Positions 37,601-50,900 of a stretch of DNA of 64,000 nucleotides are shown here, in pieces. The stretch is from Branchiostoma floridae (lineage: Eukaryota; Chordata; Leptocardii; Amphioxiformes; Branchiostomatidae). Within the stretch, counting starts at the first letter, position 1. The number at the start of each line of letters is the position of its first letter. Location: the NCBI RefSeq assembly GCF_000003815.2, contig NC_049982.1, positions 19,843,920 through 19,907,919 of the forward strand, read 5' to 3'. The position numbers and the translations under genes were made by a program. The notes beneath the pieces were generated by a model. That model saw only the letters and a list, made by a program, of their open reading frames with translations. It was not told the origin of the DNA and did not search any database.

Positions 37601-40600
37601 TCAGTCCTATAAAATTGGGTCGATAGGATTTTTTTTTGCACTTTTCTTAGGCTGGCCAAAACTCTAGTGTGACATACTCGTATAACCGTGAGATGAACAA
37701 AGTAAACTGAAATGCACAAGGACACTAAGTGTCTTTCAACCTCAAACTTGAATGCCGTGCATAATAGAATACATTTACCCTTAATTAGACACATTTGTGG
37801 GACAAGCTGTATTTTTACTTCAATAGGAAGCAGGCTGAATAAAAATTCTAACTGGCCATGGAAGCTTTATGACTCCACTGCCCACCCCCAAAAATGTCTA
37901 GGGGCTGCAGGTTTTTCTAGGATGGTAGGTAGGGAAACAGGAAACACAACATTTTTTTCCTAGGCCTTTATATATAACGTTATAGACACTTTTGTTCACT
38001 GACACCGGAAGCATTATTGCAGGAGATCATGAGGCTCGAGGTCTCACAACAGTTTGGCTGCTTACATGTACTTGATGAGACGTAATATCACGCTGTTTTC
38101 AACTGCTTTTTGAAACTGTTCCATTTCTCAGAAGGACACGAACGTCTCAAATTCCCCTGCCCCCGTCGTGCTCGGTCTGACCAGGGATGACATTAGCAGT
38201 AGCGCCGGGCGGTTATTGGAACGCTACAATTCCACACAGTTGTTTCTTTTAAGTGTTCAAGTGCACGATATATCGGTCAGGTACATATCATATTGTAGTT
38301 TCCGGACATGTTTTTTCAATCTTTTCACATTTTTTTTCACATCTATGTCTATTTTCTGTTAAATCAATAACAAAACGTTTAAAGACAAGTCGCTGTTTGA
38401 TTAATGGTGACAGGAAGCATCTTGAAACTCTCCCTGATTCTGTCTGTACATTTCCCGCTTAAACAACTACGGACCTGGAAGAAAAACCTTCCCATCTTGC
38501 CAAACTCCGTGTACATCGTCTTCAACCTCACATCCTGTCGTTCGACACTATTCAATTTACAATCGTTTAAGAAGGAGGAAGAAGTCGAACCTGTGCATAC
38601 TAGCGAGCATACATTAGACTTTGTAGTCGCATGTAGTAAGATAACACGTTCTTACTGCACTAGCACTTATCTAGTTCCTGTACTAGTACTAGTTCTTGTA
38701 CTAGTAGTTAGAACTACTAGAACTTTATCACCTTGGCATGTTACTTACATGAAACGTCCAATAAAGGTCTTCTTCATTTATTCATTCAAAAACATGCCAA
38801 CTCAAGGTCAACAAACACATAGACCGAAAGCGACACCTCCTTTTTGACGGAGGTAATGTTAAGATTGTCACAGCGGTTGACATTTTCATCTAGCACACTC
38901 AGCAGCATTTATTTTCTGTTGCCTCGTAGCCATATCACAAACTCTCTCCTTACAGCAGCTGAATCAACTTCTCCATTACCGTTTTGTCTCCGAGATCTGT
39001 CATGGTCAAGCCTCTTGGCACATTGCTATTACTGTGAGGTACGTTGGGTGTTGATTTTCCTTTCAACATTGTTGCACTTAATTGAGCAGGTTCTAGTTTG
39101 CCAAGTCGCACTGACATGCGACGTACCTCCCGGACGTCTCAAATGATTGATGAAAAAACCTTAAGTCGTTGAAGCCTCCGAGAAGGACAATCCATTTGTA
39201 TGTTATCAGATGTCAGAGCACGTTTGTGGATAAAATAAGCAAAGATCTAGAAAGGATATACATGGTTTGTCATCTTTTTAAGTTTTGTTTTTGGTTAGAC
39301 CAGGGGCTAATTCATAAGAGAGGGAGAGAGTGTTTCTAACATATTTTGGTCGGCTCGCGGCTTTTGCTCTACTGATGTTATTTTTTTTTTTTTGAGAATT
39401 GAATAATCAACAGAAATTTATCAAATGATTTTAATATAACGTCTGGGCCAGGTGAGAGCTGATTGAACTGCAAATTTGAAATAAAGGGATTAAGAAGATT
39501 TGTATTTGTATAAGATGACTATTGAGCAGAGGTCATATTTCGAAGACTATGCGTTGGAATGGCAAGAACGTGTTTGCAAAGGACAAAACGTTTCGATGTT
39601 ACATCTCGTCAGGTTTGGCAAAATGTGTTTGTCAATAGCACCCTTCAATCAAGTGTCGTGTCCATGTCATCAACTGACCCTCGCACAACATCCAGGCTTG
39701 CCTTACTGTCAAACGCGGACGTTTCGGGAGATGTTTCCATGGTGATGACTTGTTTGATCGACAGGCAGATCACATCTCAGTGGCATGTACATGTTTTCTG
39801 AGGCGAAACGTCATGTACGTTATGCATGGCAGGCATTCAGTCAAAAATAATCAACATTTCGGAGTTAAAACCTGTGGTCAGGAACACCGACATCAATAGT
39901 AACAAGGAGGTTTAAAATCTGCGTTCGTGCGGACAAGCATGGCGAATATTTCACACTTGAATGACAGAGGAATTAAAGGAGGTATTTGCCAAATATGGGC
40001 AGATGTTGAACGATTTGTAAAGTGATGAGTGTTCGCTTGACACGAGTTGGAATAGTGACTACACAAGCCAACTTTGTACCTGGCAAGACGTCAAAGGACA
40101 TCTTGGTGGTCGACGAAAATTCGAACACGAGACAACGTCATTTTGTCGGTCAAAGATCCAAACACCCACCCTCCAAAGTACTAACTTAAGACACTATTCT
40201 CTAATCATAGGCTGATGGGGACCATCGTGACCTTTATCTTATATGCCGTCTTTTTCTGTCAGCTATCCCCACCATAGTACTATAATAGCACCCCTTGCTG
40301 CAACACTATGACATGTTCGCATGGGCTGCGAGTGTAAAATACGAATGAACACCGCAACGTGGACACTCGTTGAGAAAGCTGTAACGCCTTAGTTCTAAGT
40401 ACATGTTGGCTCTATAGTCAGTACAGGAAGTTCTGATACGCCTGTGTAAGTGAAAAGCTCGGACGCTAATCACAAAAACAACCGTCCAGCGTCTGGTCCA
40501 CGGCTGGTAGTATGACCTTACGTACTTGGGAATCCAGGACGCGGCCTTGGCGCCAGCAGGCGGTACAAACTAAATCCGATTTGTCTTCATTCTGACATGG

Positions 40601-43600
40601 TGCGGTTTAGCCCCTAGATGACACAGGAACTCTCGGCAGATGGTCCCAAGTTGTTGTGTGCAAATCTATCTGGTAAGAATATGTTGGCAAAGAATTACAT
40701 AACTTTAACCACAGTCCACTAAAGGGCAGTACTACTCGTAGTTAACTCCTTTTATACCCAATATTTACCCTTCGTTATTTATCTTCACCAAGATGGTTAT
40801 GTTTTCGGTCGCGTTTCTATCTATGTATGTTTGTATGTATGTATGTATGTATGTATGTATGTATGTATGTATGTATGTATGTATGTATGTATGTATGTAT
40901 GTTTGTTTGTTTGTATGAGGAAGAAGAGCATAACTAGATGAGTCTTGATGAGACCGCAAAATGATATATTTTGAGCCCCTTGTCAGCTTGTTACGTAACG
41001 TTATATGGTACTGCGCGGAACCTGCAGTTTTCATACCTCGTGTTCTGGGCATGATATGGTCAAGATTTTTGAGCGGGGCTGTGTGGGTAAGTGGCGTAGG
41101 TCTGGGTACCCTAGTAGTGGCTTTCTGGAACTGTAAGGGACGTTTTTGTGCCAGACTTCGAAGAGAATAACTCACAAATGATATGACAGATCGTTATGAC
41201 GTTTGACATGTAGAGAGCTTAAGTGATATTTGTTTTATATTTGATACGTCTGATGGTCATGATGACGTAACTAACGATGACCTTGGTAAATCCTCTCAAT
41301 TCTAAATTTATGACGCTTATAGATATCCTACTTCTGCTTAAATCAAAGGATTTGTGCCCTGCATGCTCCTTAATAAAGTTACTCCACGGTACAACTATGC
41401 CACATGACACTGTTATGTGTTATTATCTTACAGGTTTTCTGCATGCTTAAAATGTATTTTGAGGATGATAAACATTCCAAACAGACCATCACCATTTCCG
41501 ATCATTACAAAAAACTTCCTTCCGCCTCGGCTGGGTGTCAGAATGTGTCGCGCTAAAACGGGGTTTCACGACCAGTCGTTAAGGTGAACATACGTCACAC
41601 CAAAGATGCTATGAAGGTTCATGGTCACTACAAGAACAGTATGTTCCTTGTGTCAAACAGGCTGAAACTATAACTTACATTTCGTAACAATTGTTAACTT
41701 TTGTGTCACTTGTGTGGGGGAAGATGAACTTTGATATACTAACATTTTAACGAGTTGTTTCAAAGTCCGAACGTTTTCGTCGCACTAGACAACCAGCAGT
41801 GATATTATGCCAAGGTCAACAATACAATGTATGTTAACAATATCAGATTAAAACTGACTAAACCGTTGTCCGACTCATGCTTTAAAGAAGTCAACAGATC
41901 TACCACGTACAGTGCTCACTATTCACGGCTGTAGGTAGAATGTGTAGAATGTTACTCAACGGTCTCAACCTATCGTCCCCTGTACTTCGTCCTCCCCAGG
42001 CACAAATAGCGATCATCGACGGTCCAGACTGGAACGAGACTCAGCACACAACGTAAGAACCTCTTCAATTTGCCAACCTTCCTCATTTACAACCCACACT
42101 CTACATTTACATGTACCTTCACCTAGTCTGTAACGAGGAGCATTCCATTTCTTGACGTTTTGCTAAAAGAATTGAGGAGCCTTGTTCGACAGTCACTTGT
42201 TGGACGCGTCTTTCAAAATCATCCGTCAACAGATACGAAACAGATCCTTGCCGCAGATCAGTTCTGTTACAGTCTTGCTGAAAAGTTGTAGTTAAACAAG
42301 TAAACACAATAAAATTCAGTTCACAACCACTTTAGACAGAACTACGTCCGTCCGTTGTCAACAAAAAAAGTTGTCGAATTTATTCCGGTGCCTATGTTGA
42401 CAACATATGACCTTGACCCCGTGCAGAGAACACCCCAGGAGTAAGAGACGGGACCCGGCCATGGCGTACTATGAGCGGCTGATGGACCACTGCGGGGTCG
42501 ACAACGAGGCAGACTTCACACCGCCTCTAACTGGGGACGAAGCGGCCAGAAGGAAAAGATACGCATTAGTAGGTATTACACATCTTATTCTGAACATAAT
42601 AGTCACAACACATAATTACCGGCATAGTTGGACTATGGATGATGAAACATGGCGAGTTCAATTTCACACTAAAATTAGACGGATACCTATCTAAGAAAAA
42701 CGACTAAAAAGCATTATCGCCAATCTGGGGTTGGGGAATGCCAGTGGATGAAAAGGGATAGCTGCAGTGGCCATGAAAGGGTGGAGAAAAACAGTTTAGC
42801 ATTGGTTGCCTTTATACTGTAGTGAGTAGGTTTACGGTGACAAGGCTAGAATTCCGGAATCAGAATTGATAGTATTCATCATGTTAACGTTAGTCCCATA
42901 ACTAAAATATGGCAACCGCTTCTGACCTGACCCGATGTAGTTTTGCGACAAGTGGCTTTATTCCTCCTGCTCTTTGACAAATGCCATGAGAGACAGTCGA
43001 AAGATCCTTGTCAGGTATGCCTTTTGTTTATTTGTCAATTGATGTGACAACCAGGAAGAGAAACATTTTTCTTTCCAGTGAGCAATGGCTCAAATTCAAA
43101 TCGCCGGAAATTGTTTGAAGGAAAAAGGCATCAATTTTGGACAGTTTTGCATTGTACCACAACAACAGATTTTTCACGTACTTAAGCTATCTTACCGATT
43201 CGGTTGTTCTCAAAAGTTTAACATTGGAATTCGACGACGCTTAATAGAATGCATTTACGAGAATAAGCCAAGACATAAGTATGTACCGTTCTAGTTTTCT
43301 TTTTCTTTTTAGGGTCTAAATGGAAACGAACGGACCTGACCTTTCGGATCGTCAACAGACCTAGGTACATTTCAGAGAAGGAGCTGAGGCGGGTCATCCT
43401 GCGGTCCCTCAAGCTGTGGACCGACGTGACGCCACTCACCTTCCGGGAGGTGGTGAACGGGGACGCCGATATCATGTTTGAGTTTCACCGCGGGGACCAC
43501 AACGACGGCCACCCTTTCGATGGGTTAGGTAAGAACTGTATACATGTAGTAGAAAGTGCCTAATCTATTTCGTTGATCGAATCTTTACTTTTTATATGAC

Positions 43601-46561
43601 GAGAGACATGGCTTCCAAATGGTTCTTATACGTCTTCTATGGGTGTTACAGTTATTACCTAATGTATAAATAAATGATGTTATGACCTGATTCACAGAAA
43701 TCATGTACTGCAGACCATTAGGTTCTTCTGTAGTAAAATATTGCTGATGCGTGCCTGTATGATCCCTTGTGTAGGAGGTATATTCGCACACGCCTTCTTC
43801 CCTGAGAACGGCGATGTACACTATGACGCAGACGAGCCGTGGACAACTGACTCCCGTTATACCTCCTCCAAGAAAGACCTTTTCTTGATAACTGCACATG
43901 AGGTATGTAGGTGCGACGTTGTAGGACGTTTAACCCAACATTTTCTTCTGACCGCTTGGCATTAGGCATCTTTATTTCTGGTGAATGTACATATCATTGC
44001 CTTCATTAACCTTGCCCCCAATAAAGCAATGCGATTTCCTTCTATGCACTGGTCTGATTTTCATGTCTCCACCTCAGATCGGTCACAGCCTGGGTCTGGG
44101 CCACTCCCAGCTGTTCGGTGCGCTGATGAGGAGATCCTACCAGGATATCGCCCAGAACGGGGACCTGTACCGGTTACCTTCGGACGACGAGATGGGCGCT
44201 CTGGCTGTGTACGGTGTGTCAATGTCCCCAGTCATTCTCGGTTCATTGTGACACATGGATGTACAGGGTCTACACAAAAGTGTAGCGTTACTGTTTTGCT
44301 GCACCTATTACGTTTGCGCTGTTGTATTGCAGGTACAGGGCGTATTTTGTCCCTCGTGCACAAAATGGTTGATACACTAATGTTGGTTGTCCTGTGTATT
44401 TGTAAAAATATGTACGTGTGGTTTGTATGTATGTGTGTAAGTGCGTTCGTGCTTGTGTACATGTGTGTTTGTGTTTTAGTGTATGTATGTACGTATGTAC
44501 GGTATGTATGTGTGCGCAAGTGGATGAGTGATATATGTGAATGAATAAGTGCATGTGTTTTGTGTAAGTGTGTGAGTGAGTGAGTGAATGAGTGGAGTGA
44601 GTGAGTGTGAGTGAATAATTGCGTGTGAGTGTGAGTGAGTGAGTGAGTACGTTTCAACATGCCTAACGCCCAACCCTGCCTCCAGATGACAGTTGCCTGT
44701 CTGTGCTGTCTCCTTCCAATCCAGGAGACTGTCCTAAGATTTCCTGGTGGTCGAACCACGTGGTGGGCACTAAGATGGACATAGGCCGATACGACCGATA
44801 CTTTAAGAGACCGTACACCATCTGCAAGAATGAATATGACGCAATTATGCTGGGTAAGTGGTCGGATCTTTAGCGTGCTCAAAAAGCAATTTCCCATGAA
44901 GACGTGGCTTATCAGTCCCACCTAAGAGGACTATCTGATAACTGAACTTACTGTAACAGTCGCTTCCAGGAGTATCCAAATCGTCGATTCGAATCTACGG
45001 TATTGTTTTAACTATTAGGTACGTGCCCTTATCTGGATTATTCATCAAGTATTCCTTAGCTGACTCCCTATCAATTATGCTCCCATCACATTTCCAAAGT
45101 CGGGGCCCGACCGGGCAGCTTTCGGAAACGAAAATCATGAAATAAAAGACAAACAGAACGTAAAAAATCGTCATGAGCATAATTTGTTTATATTTCTTTA
45201 TATTTCGTTTCCGTAAACATTCTGGCCGGACCCCGGGTTGGAAATGTGACAGTACCATAAAATGGCGACGATCATTGAGCGACCAAATTTAGATATGTGT
45301 GACCTTTTATTTCATGATCGTAATATTATCAACAATGTAAGAGTATGGTTTAGATCGCAATCATACATACAGACAGAACTAATCGATGAAGTTCCATGTA
45401 CGACCTGTCACATGTCGGGGGGCTCATCGATCGCAGTCTCTAATAGAAAGATGTAAATGACGCCTTTGATGTTTTATGCGTGACGGACGTATCCAAAGTG
45501 ATATATATGATGCAGTAGCCTCAGTGTACATATATGTAATCTGATATTTATTTTTTAACTTTCTAAATCACCCACCAGGGATTGACAGGTTTACCTACGC
45601 CTTCAGAAAGAGTTTCTTCTGGCGAATAACGGACGTCGGGATCCAGGGGAGACCACGGAAAATCAACAGGCGGTGGAAAGACCTCGGGCCGGGGAAGGTC
45701 GACGCTGCGGCGACATCAAGGTCTACGCACCGGACCTACTTCTTCAAAGGTTTTCACTTTTCGAATGTTTGGCACCAATATAATAGACCACCTTTTATAT
45801 AAAATCTGCCCCGAAATGTATGATGGATGTTTGTAGTAACCATAGAAAGAAGGCGATGCATATTCTTTACATATACCCCTCTAGTTCCAACGTCTTCACG
45901 ACAGTTTTTGATAAAACCTGACTCCAGATTCTCATCCGAAAAGATAGATAAGACAGACGAAAGATAACGAATGCTGTCTGAAACGTCTGACCGTTTTCAA
46001 AATTTTTCCAGTTGCTTGAGTAACTGTTACCTTGCGGGTACATTTTGTGCTATCCATGTACGTACGAGCTAGAGGCAGATTCTTTTAAGAATGAAATATT
46101 GTCAGTTTCAGGTTATTGGCACTACCTCTAATGGTAAACCCACAAGTGTTTTTTTTTTTCTCACTGCAGGTGATAAAATCTTTCGGTTCTATCAGACAAG
46201 ACTTGATCCCGGCTTCCCCATATCTGCTGCCACGGCCGGCATGCCCAAGTCTCCTGACGCCGCCCTAGTCCGGGACATTGACTACCGCGTGTACGTGCTG
46301 AAAGGGTCCCGCGTGTACGCCTTTGACGAGCTGACCAAGAAGGCAGTCCCCGGGTACCCCCGCCCCATCTACACCGTGTGGCCCGGCATCCCCAAACGTA
46401 TCGACGCGGCCTTCCAGTGGTTGAACGGACGAACTTATTTCCTCAAGAGAGACCTGTACTGGAAATTCGACGAGGGCACGAAAATGCAGGAGAAGTGCAA
46501 CCCTCGCGCGGTGTCGCACTCTTGGTTATCCTGCTCCGCTGACCGGGTTATAGGAGATTAG
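31662..46561 (+). CDS. MMP21-like: Matrix metalloproteinase with hemopexin domain, MMP21-like
   Basis: Confident exons: 42427-42572, 43313-43528, 43775-43902, 44078-44213, 44686-44853, 45579-45749 and 46170-46561 (TAG). Likely upstream exons: 31662-31805 (ATG, signal peptide MKAWLLLVLTVASGPAS) and 42000-42052; 38132-38260 is possible but weak. Without it the join is 517 residues, with it 560. The product is a secreted zinc endopeptidase. A cysteine (YYERLMDHCGVDN) stands where the PRCGVPD switch belongs, then a furin site RRKRYAL, then KWKRTDLTFRI and the catalytic site split over two exons, HE/IGHSLGLGHS, with Met-turn GALM. Hemopexin blades follow: YFFKGDKIFRFY, RVYAFDELTKKAVPGYP, YFLKRDLYWKFDEG and a final cysteine. 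GALM at the HxxxxG spacing and the hemopexin text resemble MMP21, which acts in vertebrate left-right patterning; paralogy is not proven. Confidence 0.85.
32329..32703 (-). CDS. Possible orphan minus-strand exon inside the MMP intron
   Basis: On the minus strand an ATG at 32703 opens 125 codons ending in a strong donor (GTG|GTAAGA at 32329). The start resembles a signal anchor (KRLLPALCCSVWALC.. hydrophobic), and the later part, LPVRLSVIAYPQWIVYPGHA then HITVDFYS, has balanced, coding-like codon choice. ATG is also directly preceded by a possible acceptor (CTTTAG). No family is recognised and no downstream exon was found, so it may be a real first exon, part of a larger minus-strand gene cut by the gap at 32777-32876, or chance. 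Confidence 0.3.
32777..32876. other. Assembly gap (100 N)
   Basis: Run of N in the first long intron of the MMP gene, next to the possible minus-strand exon. Confidence 0.99.
33690..33970 (+). repeat. Partial copy of the dispersed ~1 kb repeat
   Basis: Contains 'acagcatgtccagaacacgcg', 'cgttctgctgcaatacctt', 'ctcgagttatgctgttcacc' and an 'acgcacacacagacac' tail, in family order. It lies in the long MMP intron. Confidence 0.6.
33971..38130. other. Long MMP intron, mostly unexplained
   Basis: Minus-strand ORFs at 34442-34711 (signal-peptide-like start with two N-glycosylation motifs), 35733-35870 (ends at a good donor, CAG|GTCAGT, and contains a hydrophobic stretch) and 36588-36836 were examined, but none has a recognisable domain. 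The plus-strand ORF 37150-37488 is likewise unrecognised. No RNA gene or repeat is clear. Confidence 0.3.
38261..41995. other. MMP intron with simple repeats
   Basis: A CTAGT-rich palindromic patch (about 38660-38720) and a poly-T run near 39380 are seen, plus the tetranucleotide array listed separately. No further exon is recognised. The propeptide of a typical MMP would need residues from this interval, and none with the family pattern was found. Confidence 0.4.
40824..40916 (+). repeat. (ATGT)n microsatellite
   Basis: About twenty tandem ATGT units with a few GTTT variants at the ends. The minus-strand ORF over it reads a T-Y-I-H repeat and is an artefact. Confidence 0.92.
44376..44650 (+). 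repeat. TG-rich and (GAGT)n low-complexity tract in an MMP intron
   Basis: TGTATG/TGTGTG text grades into about fifteen GAGT units between the catalytic and hemopexin exons. It opens a 229-codon minus-strand ORF (44232-44921) made of Thr/His/Ser repeats, which is not a gene. Confidence 0.85.
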
Positions 46562-47960
46562 GACCGAAGGTTTCATGTATATATTGATGTGTCATGTGTC
46601 ATCGTCAAGCTGTACCGAATGCAACTACAGGTCTTTGTTTCACCATTTGACCCGCGACCTATTTTGCCTCTTTCCAGTTATATATTTTATAATGTAAAAA
46701 AATGTAATTCATTCTAATACAAGTAAGGTTTTCATGGTTGATTCTATTATGGCACTATTAGATAACTAGATCTATATTTATGATTGCATTTGCTAGACGA
46801 TGCAGTTAAAATTCTTCAAGTTGATTTTTCCAAGTATGCCTTTACCAATTTACTACCAGTGCTGTAATGGTTATAACGTTATGCCTATATGATATAAGTA
46901 CTTTGTGCTATTGATGCTAGTGTTTGCAGAACAGTAAAAATATGTAGCAAACATCATATTCATTACATATCTGCAAAAAGTACCCAATAGAAAATGAAAC
47001 CTTTTAACTTAAGACAGAGACATTCTGTATTAATTTCTTATGAAATCAACTGTTGTTGTTATTTTATTGATGATTGGTGCAGAAGCAAAACTACAGGACA
47101 CTGTACTTGTCAAATTTTCCGCTAGGAGTCTCACTGTATTCATTAATTGTTAAAAATAACTGCTAAGTTTTTTCAGCTTTGATTTAGTGGATTGATAATT
47201 ACAGTTTATCAGTAGGATTTTCTACTTTATGTTTGTCAATTGGGAACTTTGGTAGGACAAGTAGTATGCTGCTGAATGTATTTAAGCCATTGTTGCTACA
47301 TGTAAATGAAGCCGCCCAATAATTGCATAGATGACTTTTTTAGAAAAATAACCAATACTGGTCTTTCTTTTGTTTTTAATTACCTATGAAACCATTTTGT
47401 CTATTTTGTGAATTTTTGTTGATCATCAAGAATCTGAGACATGTTCTTGATCCGTAATATTGCACAATATTTTGTGGCGTATACTGAGCTCTAGTCTATG
47501 GGTAGCACATCAGTTCACTTCTGGTGACCTACTAATTCAGCATGTACTTTCTGTACAAACTGGTGTGTACACCTTCAGGTGGTTTATCAGTTATATGATA
47601 CAAGCAAAGCTTTTAGCAAACATAGCACACTATTGTATAACAGTATAATGTACTATAATACATGACATTAAAGAATTAAAAATGATTTACATAAAACTGT
47701 ACATAAATTTGTTAAGAAATCTGCCATGGAGGAGTTAAAAAAACAGGTGCTTTGCATTTCAAACCAACATTTGGCATTCATAAACCACACAGTCATATGA
47801 TAGGTATTGTATCTTTCTTGATAATCAATACTTGCTATTTGTATGGCATTAGAATACGGCCTTGAAGCCATTTCAGAGAAGTGATGCAGGTGTTGATCAG
47901 TCTCTACCTGAAGAGATTAGCTGATAGCATTAAGCCAAGCTCTGCATTACATGTTTTCAT
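46562..47960. other. Convergent intergenic region between MMP (+) and THNSL2 (-)
   Basis: AT-rich stretch that must contain the 3' UTRs of both convergent genes. No coding exon, repeat family or RNA gene is recognised. Confidence 0.5.
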
Positions 47961-47962
47961 GT

Positions 47963-50900
47963 TTACTTTAAGTGCACACTTTGTATCTTTGCCCTCAGCA
48001 TGGCCTCCCAGTCTTGTCCTTGTTTCATGTCCTGGTACTTGGTAGGCATGGAGACCAGGGCCTCCAGCTCCGGGGTGGGCTGGGGGAGCAGTCCGGCTTT
48101 CTCAACAGCCTCAGGAAACTTGGCTGCTGCTGCAGTAGCCACACACACCCTCATACAAGAACTGCTACTGAAAAACATTGGATCAAAATCACCTCACCTT
48201 AACTATCCCACGACTGACCCTGAAATATCTTAGCTTTTGTTCTTGAATACCTGCTGAGGGGGTTTGAAGTGTTACAACAAGATTATTTCCAATAGTAGCA
48301 GTAGTAAGTTATCCTGTATTCAATTACTGCTGCAGGGGTCCCTGACACAGGAGTGAGCGCTAACAGACGAGTTAGTCTTTGCACTACATTCTCAAACTGT
48401 TGAGCTCTGTACACTTATTCCATGCTTGTGAGGCTGCAAACAGATATAATAGACTGTGAAACATTGGCCACTGGCATTCATGATACCTTTCTTGTGCCAT
48501 GTGGTAAGAGGCAGCCACAGCTGTATGGGGACATAACAGATACTGGTTCTCCTCCCAACATGTCCTCATGGCCAGCAAGGTGTCGGCCTCTGTCACACTG
48601 TACGATCTCATGACTGCATTCAGCTAATGGTGGCAGACAACACAAAAATGACTGAAATTCATGATTAAGACCAAAAAGACAGCCAGTCATCTTACATGCA
48701 AAGTCTATAGGGGTATTGTATGTGACCTTAGTTACAGCCACCATGCTGGGGTCTAAAAAGGCTAGGGTCAGGAGGTTTTTGCTAGGATGTGTCAGGTAAC
48801 CAAATAAACATGCATAGTCCAGTAGCTATCCAGTAGCCCTAAGCCTCTGGAACTAGAAGCAGTGTCTGTCTTCTCCGTCATGACCAGTGGAAGACTAGCT
48901 CTTTATGAGCTAAAACTGAATCAAGATCACTTTACTTTCCCTTATGTAATAGTTGCAATCGCCCTACAGATTTGTATTATATAAAAAAAAAACACATTCA
49001 AACTGTATGGAGTTGAAGACCAACCTTATCCAGTAGGTTCTTTGGGATAGCAGTCTTCCCAGTAGCCTCAAACTCCCTCAGAAGTCTGGCCACCAGGGCG
49101 GAGTCCTGGCCTGAGAACAGGTACAGGATCCTCTCAAAGTTGTAAGGCACCTGCAAATATACAAGAAAAGGGAGCTGTGCTGTACTGTTGTGTCATCTCA
49201 TGCTAGTCCTTTAGTGCCAAGAAAAGATTAATAGACAGCCTGTATTAGCCAAACATGTCAACTTGGTTGTGATGCCATACCAAGTCTACAAAGCATAAGT
49301 CTATTTTCTGACAGCCATAGTTGTGTTACTAGTCTTTTCAATTTCAGCCGGCCTTTCAATTTACTGCTGCCTCATGACCAAAGTAATGGAAACCTGTGCT
49401 GTTGAACCTGTAAAAATCCCTTGCATACACTAATGAATTGCACCCAATAGAGATACTGGGAAGTTCACGATTTGTTATAATGCTAAGCTTGTATTTGCTG
49501 TGTATGCTTCGAATTAAGAAATTACAGATAAATGTGTATAAAAGCTGATGTGATATTTGGTGTTTTTATGCACCCACACCGAATGTGTTCACATATCTGT
49601 TGAACTGCATCAATTTGACTTTAATTTATTATAGTTATCTGCTAACAAGGCCCCATTTTCTGTCATTGAAAAATCATAATATAAACCAAGCTGCAATCTT
49701 GTTGTAGTACAAATGATGCAATTTGTCAACTGAGTCCCTTCTTTAATAAGAATTTGAAAATCATCATGTTTTTGTAATCAGCATGACATACCTGTATGTC
49801 CATAGAGTTGGAGGAGGTTGGGATGACTTTGTCAGCCATGGAGAAGTCCCCCTGCTTCAGGGCTCTGTCCACAATGTCATTAACATTCACAGTACTCACA
49901 AACCTCACAGGCAGGCCCATCATCCTAGCTATACACCCAGCTGAGAAACAAAAACATTGAATAAAAGAGAAATCATCTATTTTTGGTGTATTCAAGGTAA
50001 TAAACAACAATCATGGACAAAAAAATCCTTCGTCAAAGGTTCATCACTTTTTTTACCTCCTTTGAACCCTGTCTGACTGTATCAAGAAAATTCCATTAAA
50101 CTTAATGATAATAATAAATGTTTGCCTCTATTGTTAATAGAAAGTAGAGCTATGACATAGAAGTTGTTGCACTTTTTCTTGCAACAAAAAAATAAAACAA
50201 TATTTCCTGACCCCATTGAAACACTGACTGTGGTTTACTTTATCACTGTGCTCACCTGTGATGTTACCCATCGCTCCTGTGGGAACCACAATCTCCACCT
50301 CTTGGTCACATGACCTGCACATCTGATAAAACAATAGTGATAAAACACTGCACATCTGATAAAACACTACAGTGATAAACACTGCACATCTGATAAAACA
50401 CTACAGTGATAAACACTGCACATCTAATAAAACATTACAGTGATAAACACTGCACATCTGATAAAACACTAGACAAGTGATAAACACAGCACATTTGATA
50501 AAACACTACAGTGATAAACACTGCACATTTGATAAAACACTACAGTCACTGTGATAAACACTGCACATTTGATAAAAGACTACAGTGATAAAACATTTCA
50601 TGGATAGAAGGTTATGTCATGTCTTTGAAAGTAGTATCTACACTTTCTCCAGATCACAATTGACTAAAGCAGAAATGAGCTATTTAAGTTTTATAAGTGC
50701 ACCTCACTACTAGTACCTGGAAGTAGGCATAGAAGTGGTGGACTGTCTGCACCATGACACGGGCCCAGTTGATGGAGTTGATGCTTATCAGGTTGTGTTT
50801 CTGCACAAACTCAGCATCCACAAAACACTGCTTGATGGGATAGTCCAAGTCATCAGATGTGCCATCCACTGGTAGGCAGGAATAACACATACGGGTTTTG

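Noticed and set aside
38404-38847. 147-codon plus-strand ORF
   Set aside because: Includes a CTAGT-rich palindromic patch translated as a Val/Leu run, lacks coding-like composition and shows no domain.
44232-44921. 229-codon minus-strand ORF, the second longest in the window
   Set aside because: Made of Thr/His/Ser from the TG and GAGT microsatellite and antisense to two MMP exons.
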